Part shown: positions 1 to 10,876 of the stretch, one piece after another
Layout of the letters: each line of letters begins with the position of its first letter
Position numbering within the stretch: position 1 is the stretch's first letter
Assembly (NCBI RefSeq): GCF_000264905.1
Contig: NW_006763150.1
Location: forward strand, 248,001-312,000
Direction of reading: 5' to 3'
DNA: 64,000 bases
From: Stereum hirsutum FP-91666 SS1
Taxonomy: Eukaryota; Basidiomycota; Agaricomycetes; Russulales; Stereaceae
Translations under genes and position numbers: made by a program
The notes under the pieces: model-generated
Database searches by the model: none
Told to the model about the DNA's origin: nothing
Seen by the model: the letters and a program-made list of their open reading frames with translations, nothing else

Positions 1-900
1 CCTCGAACGAGGACCAGCAGGACCCAGTCTCGGTCGTTCGCGTCGAGCAGGTGAAAGTAACAAGGATGGACCAGGCTCTTCCATGGCTGTCTGCGATGAT
101 TACAAGGACTTCGCCAGAATCATCCGGTAACGAGATGGGCCTGTTGCATAGATGTTGGGAATGGGAAAAGGGCAAGATGAAGACCTAAATTGGGGAGACA
201 GGAGAGGAGATACGGCGAATATAAGATGAATCAGAAAACCTGTACGGTCTGTGATGATGTATGACGCACCTCGTTCACAGCAAATAATCTTCAAAGCAGC
301 TCGAGTACCCAAATATCCTTGCTCTCTTCGTCGACAGATACGACAAACCAAGTCCAGAAAAGTATTTCCGCTCAAAGATTCGAAAAAGCGAGACAAGCGG
401 GACGACAGCAAACGTGTTGATCCCAGCTCGCGCGTGCCCTCTCCATCAAGCGCTCAGCGCTCGACATCCTTTCCCATCCCCATCCAGCTTCCCCGCCTAT
501 TTTCTCGAATCAAAGAATCATGTGTGGGCGGAAACTTCGATGGTCCGAGTCCGAGCCATCGTTTTGTGTTGAAAATCAAAATGGTGTTGAGTTTTGCCTC
601 GCATCGTATTTGCATTTTATATGGACCCATTTTCCCGGCCCGCGTGAAATGGGCCCAAAACCCACTTGCCAGTGCACAGCGTTGGTCTGCTGTCTACAAA
701 TCTGCTGTGAGTATGTCTCTGACTCGCGAAAAATGTTGACACTATTCGATGCATTTTACAGGTCGAACATGAATATGCATGAATGCAGAGCAGCCGAGAA
801 ACCTTTATTGCAACATTTATGGATCCAGGCGCTGAAGCGGCTCCTTGATCGGGACGAAATAGCGTCCATAATGAACGCAGCCGGCGGTTGAAATGCACAC
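1..900. other. Left edge, no resolvable gene
   Basis: No complete gene can be modelled here. On the minus strand the first ~130 bases are open in more than one frame and could be an internal exon of a gene continuing to the left of the window, but no splice pair gives a convincing connected reading frame. The open frames between 100 and 950 have no recognisable domain. Confidence 0.3.
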
Positions 901-1143
901 CTTGTTTACGTCCGGCCTCCTTCCGAGAGTCGCCGTTGTGGTCCAAGTTTGTTCGTGAACTTGTGGCATAGGTGCTGGCACTCAGGATGACTCGTCTGGA
1001 ACTTCGGGCAGCACATCAGCGAGAGGCTTCAAGAAAACCAGAGGCATCGTAGTAGGTCAAACGCATATTAATCTATTATAGCACAACGCACAACTTACAC
1101 CCACCACTGACTCGTAACATTACGCTACAGACACATCGCTGCG

Positions 1144-1855
1144 TTACTCACCACGCATCAAGGCCTCGATTCTCATCCTCGTGACCCTCGCATCCCGCAC
1201 CATATCGAGTATGTGCCCCAAAGGACTCCCCCTCTCGCCGCCTTCTTCCAACCACTTCGTCCACTCGACAATCCAGTACAGCGCGTCCAGAGGCGCAAGA
1301 GGCTGGGGCTGCTCCGGCGGGCTTGCACGACCGAAGAAGTGCGACAACAATCCGATCGATGCGTTCGAGCTGCTCTCTCTGGATTTAGGGAACCGAACGA
1401 CCGACCTCAATATCGTATCATGGCACTCCCCAAAGGTGAATCCATCGTTGAACTCCACTAGAAGGTGCATATGGGCGAGTCGTATGCTCCGCCTGCCTTC
1501 GCTGATGCCGTTCTTGAGGTCGGGCAGCTTGTAGGACCCTCCGCAATGAGCGATCCCGGCGTTCTGGGGAAAATCGGTTCTGGATGGGTCGATCCATACG
1601 ACGTAGGCGAAATATTTGTTGTTATAATCAGAATTTATCATGGCAGGAACGAATACGAGGCGCAAAGAGGCCGAGATACGTCTGGTGCTTGCGTCGACCT
1701 CTTCAAATATGGCTATGAAGAGTTGGTGCGTTCCTTGTCTCATGGATTTTTCGGAAGTATCTGACCAACTGCGAATAATAATCCTCAGACATCAATGAAA
1801 GTACCTTAACGAAGAGGGAGTAAAATGCGACGTACACTATTGATTTAGACGACAT
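1144..1855 (-). CDS. Hypothetical protein, tandem paralog A (214 aa)
   Basis: Function unknown; I do not recognise the family. Proposed coding exons are 1855-1836 and 1768-1144, joined across a 67-nt intron with a GTACGT donor and CGCAG acceptor; the two exons total 645 nt. The start ATG at 1855 is preferred over the internal ATG at 1743 because the paralog at 2689-3467 has an equivalent short first exon, the same intron phase and a matching start (MS...WS). A 62-nt intron (1906-1967) can also be drawn in the 5' leader. The protein is soluble-looking, with conserved blocks around FVPAMI, YFAYVVWIDPSRTD and ALYWIVEWTKWLEEGGERG. No signal peptide or membrane segment is seen. The codon after the last Gly can also be read as part of a GTGAGT donor, so a further 3' exon is possible. 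Confidence 0.7.
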
Positions 1856-2018
1856 CTAGATAGAGGGGTCGGTGATCTGTTGGTGATGGATGGTTTGAAG
1901 AAAATCTGGAATGACGGCAAGTATCCAAGCGAGCGAAGGGCGAGAAAACCAGAGGATGGATGCTCACGAATATAGAGGGTCTGAGAGGATGAGTGATCTT
2001 CAAGCTTCAAGGCGTTGG

Positions 2019-2027
2019 CCTTTTATA
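2019..2027 (-). promoter_or_regulatory. TATA box of paralog A
   Basis: TATAAAAGG on the minus strand, about 165 bp upstream of the proposed start codon and upstream of the 5'UTR intron. The identical motif is kept at the corresponding place in paralog B (3634-3642), although much of the surrounding sequence has diverged. Confidence 0.7.
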
Positions 2028-2688
2028 CCATTCCCCTTTATCCGAAACGGGCGAGATAACAATAACCATTATGAAATCTGGGAGGTGATGGGAAACACGG
2101 CACTGTCGTGTTTGGCATAATAAAACCAAAGAACAAGACAACACAATTTGAATAATCAGAGAAACGGCAATAACAAGCAAGCGTCGGACAAAGCGAGCTC
2201 GAGTCTGTCTGTTTCAAGTCGGGGCATTCTGGTCGGAACCCCCACCTTGTTTAGGTCTGTCCTTCTTCCCAAAGTCACCACTGTGGCTCAAGGTTGTTTT
2301 GACCTTGTTCGTAACGTTGTGACAATCTTGTGGCGTAGGTGTCCTTCACAATGACTCGACTATAGTTTCGGACACGGGAGATGTCAGACTTGTTCTACCG
2401 GGTTTCACAGGATTGGAGGTAATCATCGCAAAGACGGAAAGATAATAGTATTCATCGTGACTAGGAGGTCATCGTCGAGTTGCACCTTGAAGATCATTAT
2501 AAAAAAGTAAAAGAACGGGAAGGTCAAATGGATTTGCCAGTGTGGCGAACAGCGCATCAACGACAGATCCCAAGAAACCAGAGGCATCATAGTAGGTCTA
2601 GGAACATATACTAACCGATTATACAACACACGACTTTCCACCGACCACTGGCTCATAACATTACGCTACAAACACATCGCTGCGTTCC

Positions 2689-3467
2689 TCACCACGCAGC
2701 CTTCTTGTCAATTCCGAGTAGAGTCGTCATCCTGACGCTCATCCTTAAGGCGTTGATTTTCATCCTCGTGTCCCCCGCACCCCGCACCACCATATCGAAT
2801 AGGTCTCCCGAAGGATTTCCCCTCTCGCCGCCTTCTGCCAACCACTTCGTCCACTCGGCAATCCAGTACAGCGTATCCAGAGGCGCAAGCTGCGCGCTGG
2901 CACCACCGAAGAAGGACGACAACAATCTGGTCGATCCATTCGAGCTGCGCTCCGATCTGCACTTAGAGAATGAAAGGATCGACAACTGAATCGTCTCAAG
3001 GCATTTGGAAGATGTGTATGGCCAATCCTCGAACTCTACCAGACGGTGCATATCGGCGAGTCGTGCGGGCGCGCTCCACCTACCTTCACTGCTGCCGTTC
3101 TCGAGGTCGCGCAGCTTGTAGGGCCCCCCGAGATGAACGATCCCGTCCTGGGTGAGATCGGTCCTGGCTGGGTCGATCCATACGATGTTGGCGAAATATT
3201 CGTTGTTGTCGAAATATTCGTTGTTGTAATTAGACTTGATCCTGGCGGGAATGAATACGAGGCGCACGGACTCGGACTCGGCCGAGACATTTCCGGTGCT
3301 TGCGTCGAGCTCTTTGAAGAAGCCCATGAAGAGTTGGTGCATTCCTGCTCTCATGGATTGCTCGAAAACAGTTGACCAACTGCCGAGCCTTAATATTCCT
3401 CAGATTAAAATGAGATTATTTCAACGAAGGCGTAGAATGCGACGTACATTGAGGATCCAAACGACAT
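2689..3467 (-). CDS. Hypothetical protein, tandem paralog B (236 aa)
   Basis: Paralog of the 1144-1855 gene, function unknown. Coding exons are 3467-3448 and 3379-2689 (711 nt) with a 68-nt intron starting GTACGT. A 5'UTR intron (3521-3582, GTGAGT...TTTCAG) has exactly the same 62-nt length as the one in copy A. Relative to copy A the protein has a six-residue in-frame duplication (NNEYFD then NNEYFA) made by an exact 18-bp tandem repeat, and a longer, unrelated C-terminal tail rich in Met, Arg and Lys. The conserved core (VFIPARI, IVWIDPARTD, LYWIAEWTKWLAEGGERG) is well kept and the frame is open, which argues that both copies are under selection. No membrane segment or signal peptide is seen. 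Confidence 0.7.
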
Positions 3468-3633
3468 ATGGATAGAGTAGACTTGTCGGTGATCTGTTGG
3501 TGGTGAGAGGTGAAGAAAACCTGAAATGACGACAAGAATATAAGCGAGCTAAGGGCGTGAAAACCAGAGTAGGGATACTCACGAATATAGAGGGATCGAG
3601 AGGATGGGTGATCTTCGAGCTTCGATGCGTTGG

Positions 3634-3642
3634 CCTTTTATA
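3634..3642 (-). promoter_or_regulatory. TATA box of paralog B
   Basis: TATAAAAGG on the minus strand, identical in sequence and relative position to the element at 2019-2027 in the other duplication unit. It lies about 50 bp upstream of the donor of the 5'UTR intron. Confidence 0.7.
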
Positions 3643-4280
3643 CCATTCTCTTTTGTCCGAAACGGGAGAGATAACAATGGCCATCATAAAACCTAGGAAG
3701 CGATGGCAACACGGCACTTCCGTGTCTGGCATAAGAAAATAAAACAAAGAATTAGGCCAGCAATGACAAAGCGTCAGACAAAGAGAGCGGCTCGAGGTCC
3801 GATTGGCGCCGGGATGTTTGCGGCCAACCTGTTTTGGCACTGACGTCGTCCTGGATCAAGGAATGGATTGTCGAAGCTTCGGCGATGGCAATGAACAAAG
3901 CGGTCGCGGGAAGACCCTCCGAGTCGTGTTACCAACGTGTTGCTTGCGTGTTGCGTCGTCACGATGGTTGCACGGCGGCCCCCGGGCCAGCACGTACTTA
4001 CTGGAACTTGACTGGAACCATTGGCAGGCCCGGTCATCAGAGCAGAGTAGCCAGCTGAGATTCAATAGCAAATCTTCTGTTTCCACTAGCAGAACTTACA
4101 GAGAGACGCCGACCGTGAAGAAGCAAAAGGAAAACAGAGGTGTAACTTTTTTCAAGGCGGAGACCATGTGCGGAGGCCAAAGCGGATGCCGAGCGACCGG
4201 ACCGGCTTGCTCGGCTTCCTTGACACTGTGGCGCCGTAAACAATATCGGGTCTACATTGATGAGTGCTGCTGCAAGTTAT

Positions 4281-4362
4281 CCCTCGATAGCTCAATTGGG
4301 AGAGCGCAAGACTGTAATTGGAAATCATCTTGAGGTCGCTAGTTCGATCCTGGCTCGAGGGA
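4281..4362 (+). tRNA. tRNA-Tyr (GTA) with 9-nt intron
   Basis: The acceptor stem pairs 4281-4287 with 4355-4361, with discriminator A at 4362. The D stem is GCTC/GAGC, the T arm is GCTAG-TTCGATC-CTGGC, and the anticodon stem is CAAGA/TCTTG. The anticodon GTA is at 4314-4316. Nine extra bases (4318-4326) follow the base 3' of the anticodon, the canonical position for eukaryotic tRNA introns; tRNA-Tyr is a tRNA that usually has one. The C1-G72 pair is the known identity feature of eukaryotic cytosolic tRNA-Tyr. The gene is transcribed by RNA polymerase III from internal A and B boxes. It sits alone between the tandem duplication and the aldo-keto reductase gene. Confidence 0.93.
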
Positions 4363-4644
4363 TTGCGGACCGGCCTTCGTTTTTTTCGTTGCTGGAGGAA
4401 TAGTTTCAATTCGACGCCTCAGCGGGTTTTCCGAGCTTCCTACAAGCACGACGTCCTCTTCGAATCTGATACATGGTGCTCAAACTCGTACTCAAACTTG
4501 TACTTTGTGATCATGAATTATAATTGCCTTCACACGAACTCAGCATTGGAACCTTCAGCTGAGGCTAATTTGACTACTACCGCATAACTCACGTACCCAC
4601 GATAGGAGCGCCTGACAACGTATAATCTGAGCACACCCCTCCGT

Positions 4645-6186
4645 TCACTTCTCATGTGCAATAGGTGCTAATAACGGTTGGGGATCGAACGTGGCGGACG
4701 ATGTAAGAATGAATGGATACATTCCCGATCCGTATTGCCCCTGGTGTATAAGAAGACATGAGATGTTGTTAGCAGATGGTCAGGTTAGACGTCGAGGAGT
4801 GTACGCACGAAAAAGTTTGAGGGGAAGCCCTGGTCAAAGGGCAATACGTCGTCGATGAACTTGACATTCTCATCGCTCAAGCTGATACTCAAGGCCTCGA
4901 TGTTCGCTTGCAGGTGCTCAGCTTTCCGCGCTCCCACTATCGGGAAGACGTACGGTGCCTTATGCATCACATAGGCGATCGCGACTGCGACGATGACGCT
5001 AATAATCAGGATATGCGACGGATGCAGAGAGAACAGTGTAAACACACCGGCCGTTATATGCTTTGCCCCAACCTTCTCAGCTACAATTCCAAGCGCGTTA
5101 CACATCTTCTTCTCCGTCTCGTTCCTCTCCCAGGGTCCAAACATCGTTCTTCCTTTTTCACCGGTCTTGCGGCGGGTCTCCTCTTCCTCGTCCGATCTGA
5201 TGTGACCGCCGGCCAAAACGTTCCAGAAGGTGAGGGCAATACCTGTGAGAGTTGAGGGGCACAAGAAGCATTTTTGGCGTAAGACAAATCGGTGAAGACT
5301 TATAAAACAACATGCGAGCTCGCCTTCATGCCGACACATTGGCAAAATCTCGCGCTCGATGTCGCGCTGCAAAACGGAGTACGCCGCTTGGTAGACAACG
5401 AACGGTGTCTTACCGTTCCATTTGGCGTACTCGTTCGCCTTCACTACGAACCAGGCTGGAGAATCAGAGATACCCTGAAGTCCAATGCACAGACCTAGTG
5501 AGTATGGAGAGCGGGAAACTATCGAAAACAAACTCACGAGATACAGGACTTTACCCGCGAGAACTAGCTGGTGTAAGCCGTCCATTAATTCTTCGACAGA
5601 AGTATGAAGGTCCCAAAAGTGGACAAAGAAGATATCTATGTAGTCGGTTCGAAGGTTCTTCATGCTTTGGTCGAGGCTAAGGCGCATGCTCTTGAGGTTG
5701 TTACCGACGTAGTTAGGATGCAGCTTGATGCTGGGATCTCCGCGCTTAATGCTGCTCGTGTACTAGAGGACTTCTGTCGAAAACCGATCCAGGACATCAT
5801 GACGAAATGAACAGACAGACCTTCGTAGCAACGACGACTTGATCCCTTATATTTCTTTCCTGCATCCATTCGCCAATGAATGCCTCAGAAGATCCATCTT
5901 GGCTATTTACACGATCAGCGGTCAGCTCTCCAAAAGCAAACGTGAACGAAGAGGCATACTAATTGTTAGCGGTGTCGATGAAGTTTCCGCCGGCATCAAA
6001 GTAGGCGTCGAGGAGAGCGAAGGACGATTTCTTATCCGTTGCTCCAGCCCCAAAAACGGACCATTTATCGCCGACGGTGCCGCCGCCGAGAACGAGAGGG
6101 GAGACATGCAGAGCCGCGCGCGGGGCAAGTTGCCTATAGCGTCCAAGTTTTGTTTGTGGAGGTGCTGGAGCAGCGTAGAGAGACAT
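4645..6186 (-). CDS. Aldo-keto reductase, AAD / norsolorinate-reductase-like (383 aa)
   Basis: NADPH-dependent reduction of aldehydes or ketones is expected; this subfamily includes yeast aryl-alcohol dehydrogenases and the norsolorinic-acid reductase-like enzymes. Exons: 6186-5960, 5902-5821, 5762-5538, 5474-5324, 5242-5048, 4984-4809, 4740-4645 (1152 nt). Family blocks appear in order: KLGRYRQL near the start, GGNFIDTANNYQ (with the catalytic Asp), IGEWM, YIDIFFVHFWD, KVLYLGISDSPAW, FVVYQAAYSVLQRD, WNVLAGG, ITAVAIAYVMHK, YVFPIVGARK. The length is normal for the family. The fourth intron (5243-5323) is GC-AG rather than GT-AG. Introns 3, 4 and 5 (63, 81 and 63 nt) are all multiples of three without an in-frame stop. 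No transport or regulatory gene is adjacent, but an FAD monooxygenase lies 2.5 kb upstream. Substrate unknown. Confidence 0.93.
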
Positions 6187-8577
6187 GGCTAACAACTGGA
6201 CAGTATCCTGACGAAAGGCGGGCACAGTGGTGTTTATATATCTATCAGGTCGTGACCCTAAAGGGAGCTCGTCAGCGACCGGCCAGCTTATTGATCCGTG
6301 ACAATGGCGTTCGTGCTCTGCAAATGCTCGCTCGAGACACTTCAAAAAGCATAGTGTACATGTAGGAGATCAGCCCCTATTGGCCCACATCGAACCCTGA
6401 ACAAACTCGTTGCTCTCTGCCCACTCCGGTCCAAGACATCGCTGCTCTCGAGTCTGCAACATCCGATCGTGCGCTGACCAAACCTGTAAATTGCGCAGCA
6501 AAGGCGTGGCTCCCACGACAAATACTTAGATGCGTCGGATCGTCGTCTACTTGCTTCACGATTGTTCATCGGCGATAGATGGTGGGTTATCCAAGCCAGT
6601 TGTTCTTGGCTTCGCCACCGCCTAATCAAAGAGTCTACTGTAAAGCCCTAACACGCCTCGCTGCGAGTCACCGCAGCCTTGTGTTTTTGATTTCCGAGTC
6701 ACCTTCGACATTAACACGTCGATAAATGCGGATATCACGCGCCGACTGAAAGGATTATGCGCAAACAATGTATACAGCAGTGAGTTGACAATATCTTCAA
6801 TGAGGTGAAGGGAAAGCAATCTGTAGTGTGAGGACAAAGGCTGGCTCGAGGTGGAAATCAGGTCTACAACAGAGTTCGGGTCTCGTGCGTGTTCGTTGAA
6901 CAGCCTCATCCAGCCTCATCGGTGACCACTCACTACAGCACCAGTCCCCTCACACATAAAATAACCTGTCACGTAGACAAGCATCGCGACAAACAATGCT
7001 TGAACCCGAGATCACGAGATATGGTAGCCTGCTACAAATGACCTCACAGAATGTCGACTTGCCTCAGAGTGACACAAGCAGTACCAGCCTATGGACGAGC
7101 AACCAGCCATCAACAAAAAATCAGGTTTCAGCATGCGATCACTCTCAAACTTCGTCATAGGGCCCTCATCCAATACTCCGATTTCAGAGCGCGGAGATGG
7201 GCATCGAAATTATGGAATGGGTTATGGGCCAGCGTGCATAGGAGGGGGGGGGCGGGGGGCGCACGAAACATAAGAGCCGAGATGATGACGACGAAGGCAA
7301 TGCTCGAAGGAGAGTGCGAAGGGGAGGCACGCAAAACGTGCATCCAACAACACTCAGTGTGTTCCAAACAAACTTTGCGAGTGCGACTGAATATCCACGT
7401 GTCCTAACTGACACGCCACGAAGCATGAGTAGTATGGGACTCACCTGTCATCTATGCGTGGCTCCATCATGTCTTGTTTGCGAAGACCAACCAGTGGATC
7501 GCTACAAGTACAAGCCACTGTCCGGCCCTTGGTCTGCCAACAAAGCCTAAGAGAAGTGACCCTATCAACGCGCGTAGTTCTTACTTTCTTCGTTCCTCGA
7601 TGTCAAGAAGGTACTTATGATCGATGGGCGTGATCTGAGCACGAATGAACTCACAGACCGTTTTTCAAAGTCTTAGTACTTGCGAGAGAGATCAGTTTAG
7701 CTACAGCGTACTAACTAGAGGTATCCGGAGTAACTTTAGAGACGTTTCACGGTAGACCACAATACGTGAAAACTGGGGCAGTGGGCACCATGTTGGATTT
7801 AGCGGAGCCTGAAGTTGTTAGGAAGGCCGCGGAACCATAGGCTAAGGTTAGGAGCGTTCTGGACAACCACTCGGCTCCAAGAATTCGGCTTTACTACCTT
7901 TTCTGCTCTTCATCATCATCATCATCCTGGACAGTCCTGGACGCTCTGTGCGCATGCCTCTTTCAGAGCCCCATACTCCTGCAACCCCTCCGCTGGTTAT
8001 CTGTATATATCATTTACGACTTTCCCAGAGCTATACGTCTTTAGCGATGCTAACAAAGCCCTGAAGTCATCCAAAGGCCGCCGGTGATTTTGCTGTAAGC
8101 AAGGCGTGAACATATCTTCTCTCCGAAACTCCGGAATAAATCCCCCAGGACTCCGTATCTCATCTCTGGTCTCAGTAGTCTGACATTATGCTCTGATGTT
8201 GTTCATCGACATGGCCGCCGTGCTCGGAGTAAGTAGGCATTCATCTGAGGCGCTGACTTGTGCAGTTCAAATCTGGGCTGTCTTGTCCGTTGCAGCCTCG
8301 AATCTCCTCCGGTTGACGGCGTCGTGGTACAAATCGGCGGTTCGTACTTGCCATCGACACGACTTCTTTGCCGCGGGTGACCCGCCTGTGTCAGAGGACG
8401 CTTATGATGCTCTCCGAGCCAGCTTGCGTGCGTCATCATCATAGTTCACCGGCATGCCCTACAACGAAGACCGTTCTTGCCTGCTGCGTGGCCCCAATAT
8501 ACTCTCTCATCATGCGGTCAAAACAGAACCGCTACGACCGAGTCGATCCGTCCGAACACGCTCTGGACCACTACGAG
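6187..8577. other. Long intergenic stretch, no gene found
   Basis: About 2.4 kb between the divergent aldo-keto reductase and FAD monooxygenase genes. No spliced or unspliced frame gives a recognisable protein. It contains a G-rich run (about 7242-7260, interrupted by single A and C), which could fold as a quadruplex, and a short ATC trinucleotide run near 7908-7926. It may hold the promoters of both flanking genes. Confidence 0.5.
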
Positions 8578-8585
8578 TATATAAG
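8578..8585 (+). promoter_or_regulatory. TATA box of FAD monooxygenase 1
   Basis: TATATAAG, 93 bp upstream of the start codon at 8678, a typical distance for a fungal gene with a short leader. Confidence 0.55.
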
Positions 8586-8677
8586 ACGTATCACCTCTTG
8601 CACTAATCTCTACAAGTCTAGCTCTAATCATCCTTGTAATTCATCAAAGCTCACTCGTCGTTATCATCACCGTCGAA

Positions 8678-10223
8678 ATGTCTCGTCCTCTTCCTAGCCG
8701 CACAACTATCCTCATCGTCGGTGCGGGGCCTGTTGGCATCTCGCTGGCTATCGCGTTATCAAAGCAGGGCGTGAATGATTTTATCATTGTTGACAAGCTT
8801 GAGCATACGGCGAATACGAGCAGGGCATTTTCGATCCATGCTGCTACTATGGAGGTACGTTATTACACACAAATTGCCCTATTCACCTCAAAATCGCTTG
8901 TTTTTGGAGCATATACAAGATCTATGTCATTGTGGTACTGATATCTCATTGGTCTGAATGGCGTAGGCTCTGGATACGATAGGAGTGGCGGACACTCTCG
9001 TTATTCGCTGTACGGCTGCCCACTGTACACACCTCTGCTCTCGGTCGGGAGCTACTCTCTTCACTATCGACTTCTACGATGCTCTTCAAAAATGCTCGAA
9101 GTTCCCTTACAGCTATATAGTGCCGCAGAACATCACGGAGGAGGTCCTAACACGGAGGTTGAATGAGTTAGGCGTGGAGGTGTGGAGGGGTGAGAAATAT
9201 AGGGTCGTCGGAATGAAGGGGACAAAGGGAAGTGAGGATACCGCAACAGTAGAGTTCTCGGGCGGCGAGACGGTGGAGGCGAAATATATCATTGGGGCGG
9301 ATGGAGCGAGGAGTGTGGTATGTCTTTCAATCTTCATGAACTTGATATTCGACCATTACTTGCTGATTATCACACTTACCTTCGTTCGTCAACAGATCCG
9401 TCAAATCTCCGGAATCTCTTTCAACGATCCCCGCCCCTCCAAATCATCCAGTCAAATGATAGTCGCAGATGTCCACTTCGCACAGCCGCTGCCTTCACTT
9501 CTTCCACCTTGTCACGAAAACGAGATGTGCCTCATCCCTTCAGCCACTGGCTTCATGCTCTTCGAGCCGTTCCCGTCAGAGGGCTCTGATCTCAAAGGTC
9601 CCTTGATTCGTATCGCCACCGCTATACCACCCGAGATGGGCACTCCTCCTGATCACCCTGACCTCGAATATTGGCAGGCCGCCTGGGACAAGTTTGGGCC
9701 GTATAAAGAGTCGAAGATCGCAGAAATCGTAACAAGCGCTCGGTTCAGGACACATTCTGCCGTCGTGGATCGTTACTTTACGCGTTTTCCAGGCGATACG
9801 GGCAAAAATGATGATGGGGTAAGGAAAGGAGCGGCCGTGTTCTTGATAGGAGATGCCGCACACGTACATCCGCCAGCTGGTGGACAGGGTTTGAATCTTG
9901 GAATCCGCGATGCGATCTACCTTGCACCTGTCCTTGTCTCCCACATCCGTTCGACCACCGATGATGACACGTCACTATTAGCCTACGCCAACCTGCGCCG
10001 ACAACGTGCTTTGGTAGTCATCGGACTCGCCAACGGGATGTTAGATAGTGTGTTGCTCGTAGGAGACAAGATTGTGCAGATGTTGCCGGATACGATGGGG
10101 ATCAGAAGGGTAGGAGAGGAAGTGCAGAGGGGTTTATTGGAGTGGGGCCTTTGGGGCCTTGGGAGGCTTGGGTGGGTGAGGAGAAAGGCGGGGTATAGTC
10201 TGAGCGGATTAGGGCATCGGTAA
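8678..10223 (+). CDS. FAD-dependent aromatic monooxygenase, copy 1 (451 aa)
   Basis: Class A flavin monooxygenase of the phenol hydroxylase / PheA-TfdB type, expected to hydroxylate an aromatic substrate with NAD(P)H and O2. Exons: 8678-8854, 8967-9317, 9396-10223 (1356 nt). The FAD motif VGAGPVG is at residues 14-20, the DG motif GADGARS near 169-175, and the GD motif starting GDAAHVHPPAGGQG near 328. The C-terminal thioredoxin-like domain of long phenol hydroxylases is absent; the protein ends in a hydrophobic/basic tail (GLGRLGWVRRKAGY). It is paralogous to the gene at 25641-27706, with both introns at the same codons and in the same phase. A TATA box lies at 8578. The second intron (78 nt) is also in frame and stop-free. 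Substrate unknown; the nearby aldo-keto reductase suggests shared use in aromatic or secondary metabolism, but that is inference. Confidence 0.92.
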
Positions 10224-10799
10224 GATGCAGTGAGCGGGGTATTGACTGAACACTAGTAGGACGTAGGAGCATATTCGTCTTCCAGGGTGTTGTTTTGTGC
10301 GAAACCCGATCAGACGATATTTGGGAGCTGGTGGATGAGTTACTGGTTGATACTCTCCAGATACAGGAGCTTTCTTTCTATGTGTAATTAAATTCCACGA
10401 CTCAATTAGCTATGCGTTGAGGGCTGTTGAGGGACGTCGAACTCGAGATCCATCAGGTGGCACTCAGCGTTGGGCCACATCCGTGGTGACACTTCGACGC
10501 GTCGCGCCAAAATCGATTTCCTTGTTCTTTTCCGATTCATCGACAGTCCGCGGACGGTGCTCTAGCCTGAGCCCTGACGAACGGACTTCACAAACATTAC
10601 TCTGCTACCTAGAATGGATTGCTTGTGCTCTATTAACTTCTGATTAGACTGACGGTTCTGTTACCAAGAGACTGAAGCGCTGACCGTGCTTTCGCTCGTT
10701 CAAGCTCACTGAACCGAGCCATGCTGCACTTCGGTGCCGTCCCCCGTCTCTTGTTCCCCAGGGCCACGCTATAAAGCAGTGTAAATTGACTCGGCGAAG
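10224..10799. other. Intergenic, nothing recognised
   Basis: 3' region of FAD monooxygenase 1 and upstream region of the archaemetzincin gene. No gene, RNA or repeat recognised. Confidence 0.5.
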
Positions 10800-10807
10800 T
10801 ATAAATA
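10800..10807 (+). promoter_or_regulatory. TATA box of archaemetzincin gene
   Basis: TATAAATA, 77 bp upstream of the proposed start codon at 10877. Confidence 0.5.
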
Positions 10808-10876
10808 CGCTAATGCACTTCTCAATAAAGGTCATCTCCTTTTCCTCGTCGCCCACCTTCAGATCCAGCCTTCCTC

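Larger units (their letters stand above)
900..2130. repeat. Tandem segmental duplication, unit A
   Basis: Unit A (about 900-2130) and unit B (about 2244-3750) share the whole gene, the 5' leader with its TATA box, and the 3' non-coding flank, in the same order and orientation. Diagnostic shared stretches are the 3' flank (1040-1145 against 2575-2690), the TATA region (2010-2045 against 3625-3660) and the far upstream flank (2085-2120 against 3705-3740). The copies are clearly diverged, so the duplication is not recent. Confidence 0.85.
2244..3750. repeat. Tandem segmental duplication, unit B
   Basis: Second unit of the head-to-tail duplication described for 900-2130. It is about 270 bp longer than unit A, mostly through extra sequence in the 3' flank (about 2360-2550) and an extended C-terminal coding end. 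It carries an internal exact tandem duplication of 18 bp (3192-3209 and 3210-3227) that adds six codons to the gene. Confidence 0.85.

Noticed and set aside
7240..7262. G-run that could form a G-quadruplex
   Set aside because: Single occurrence in an intergenic gap with no gene-linked position; noted only as composition.
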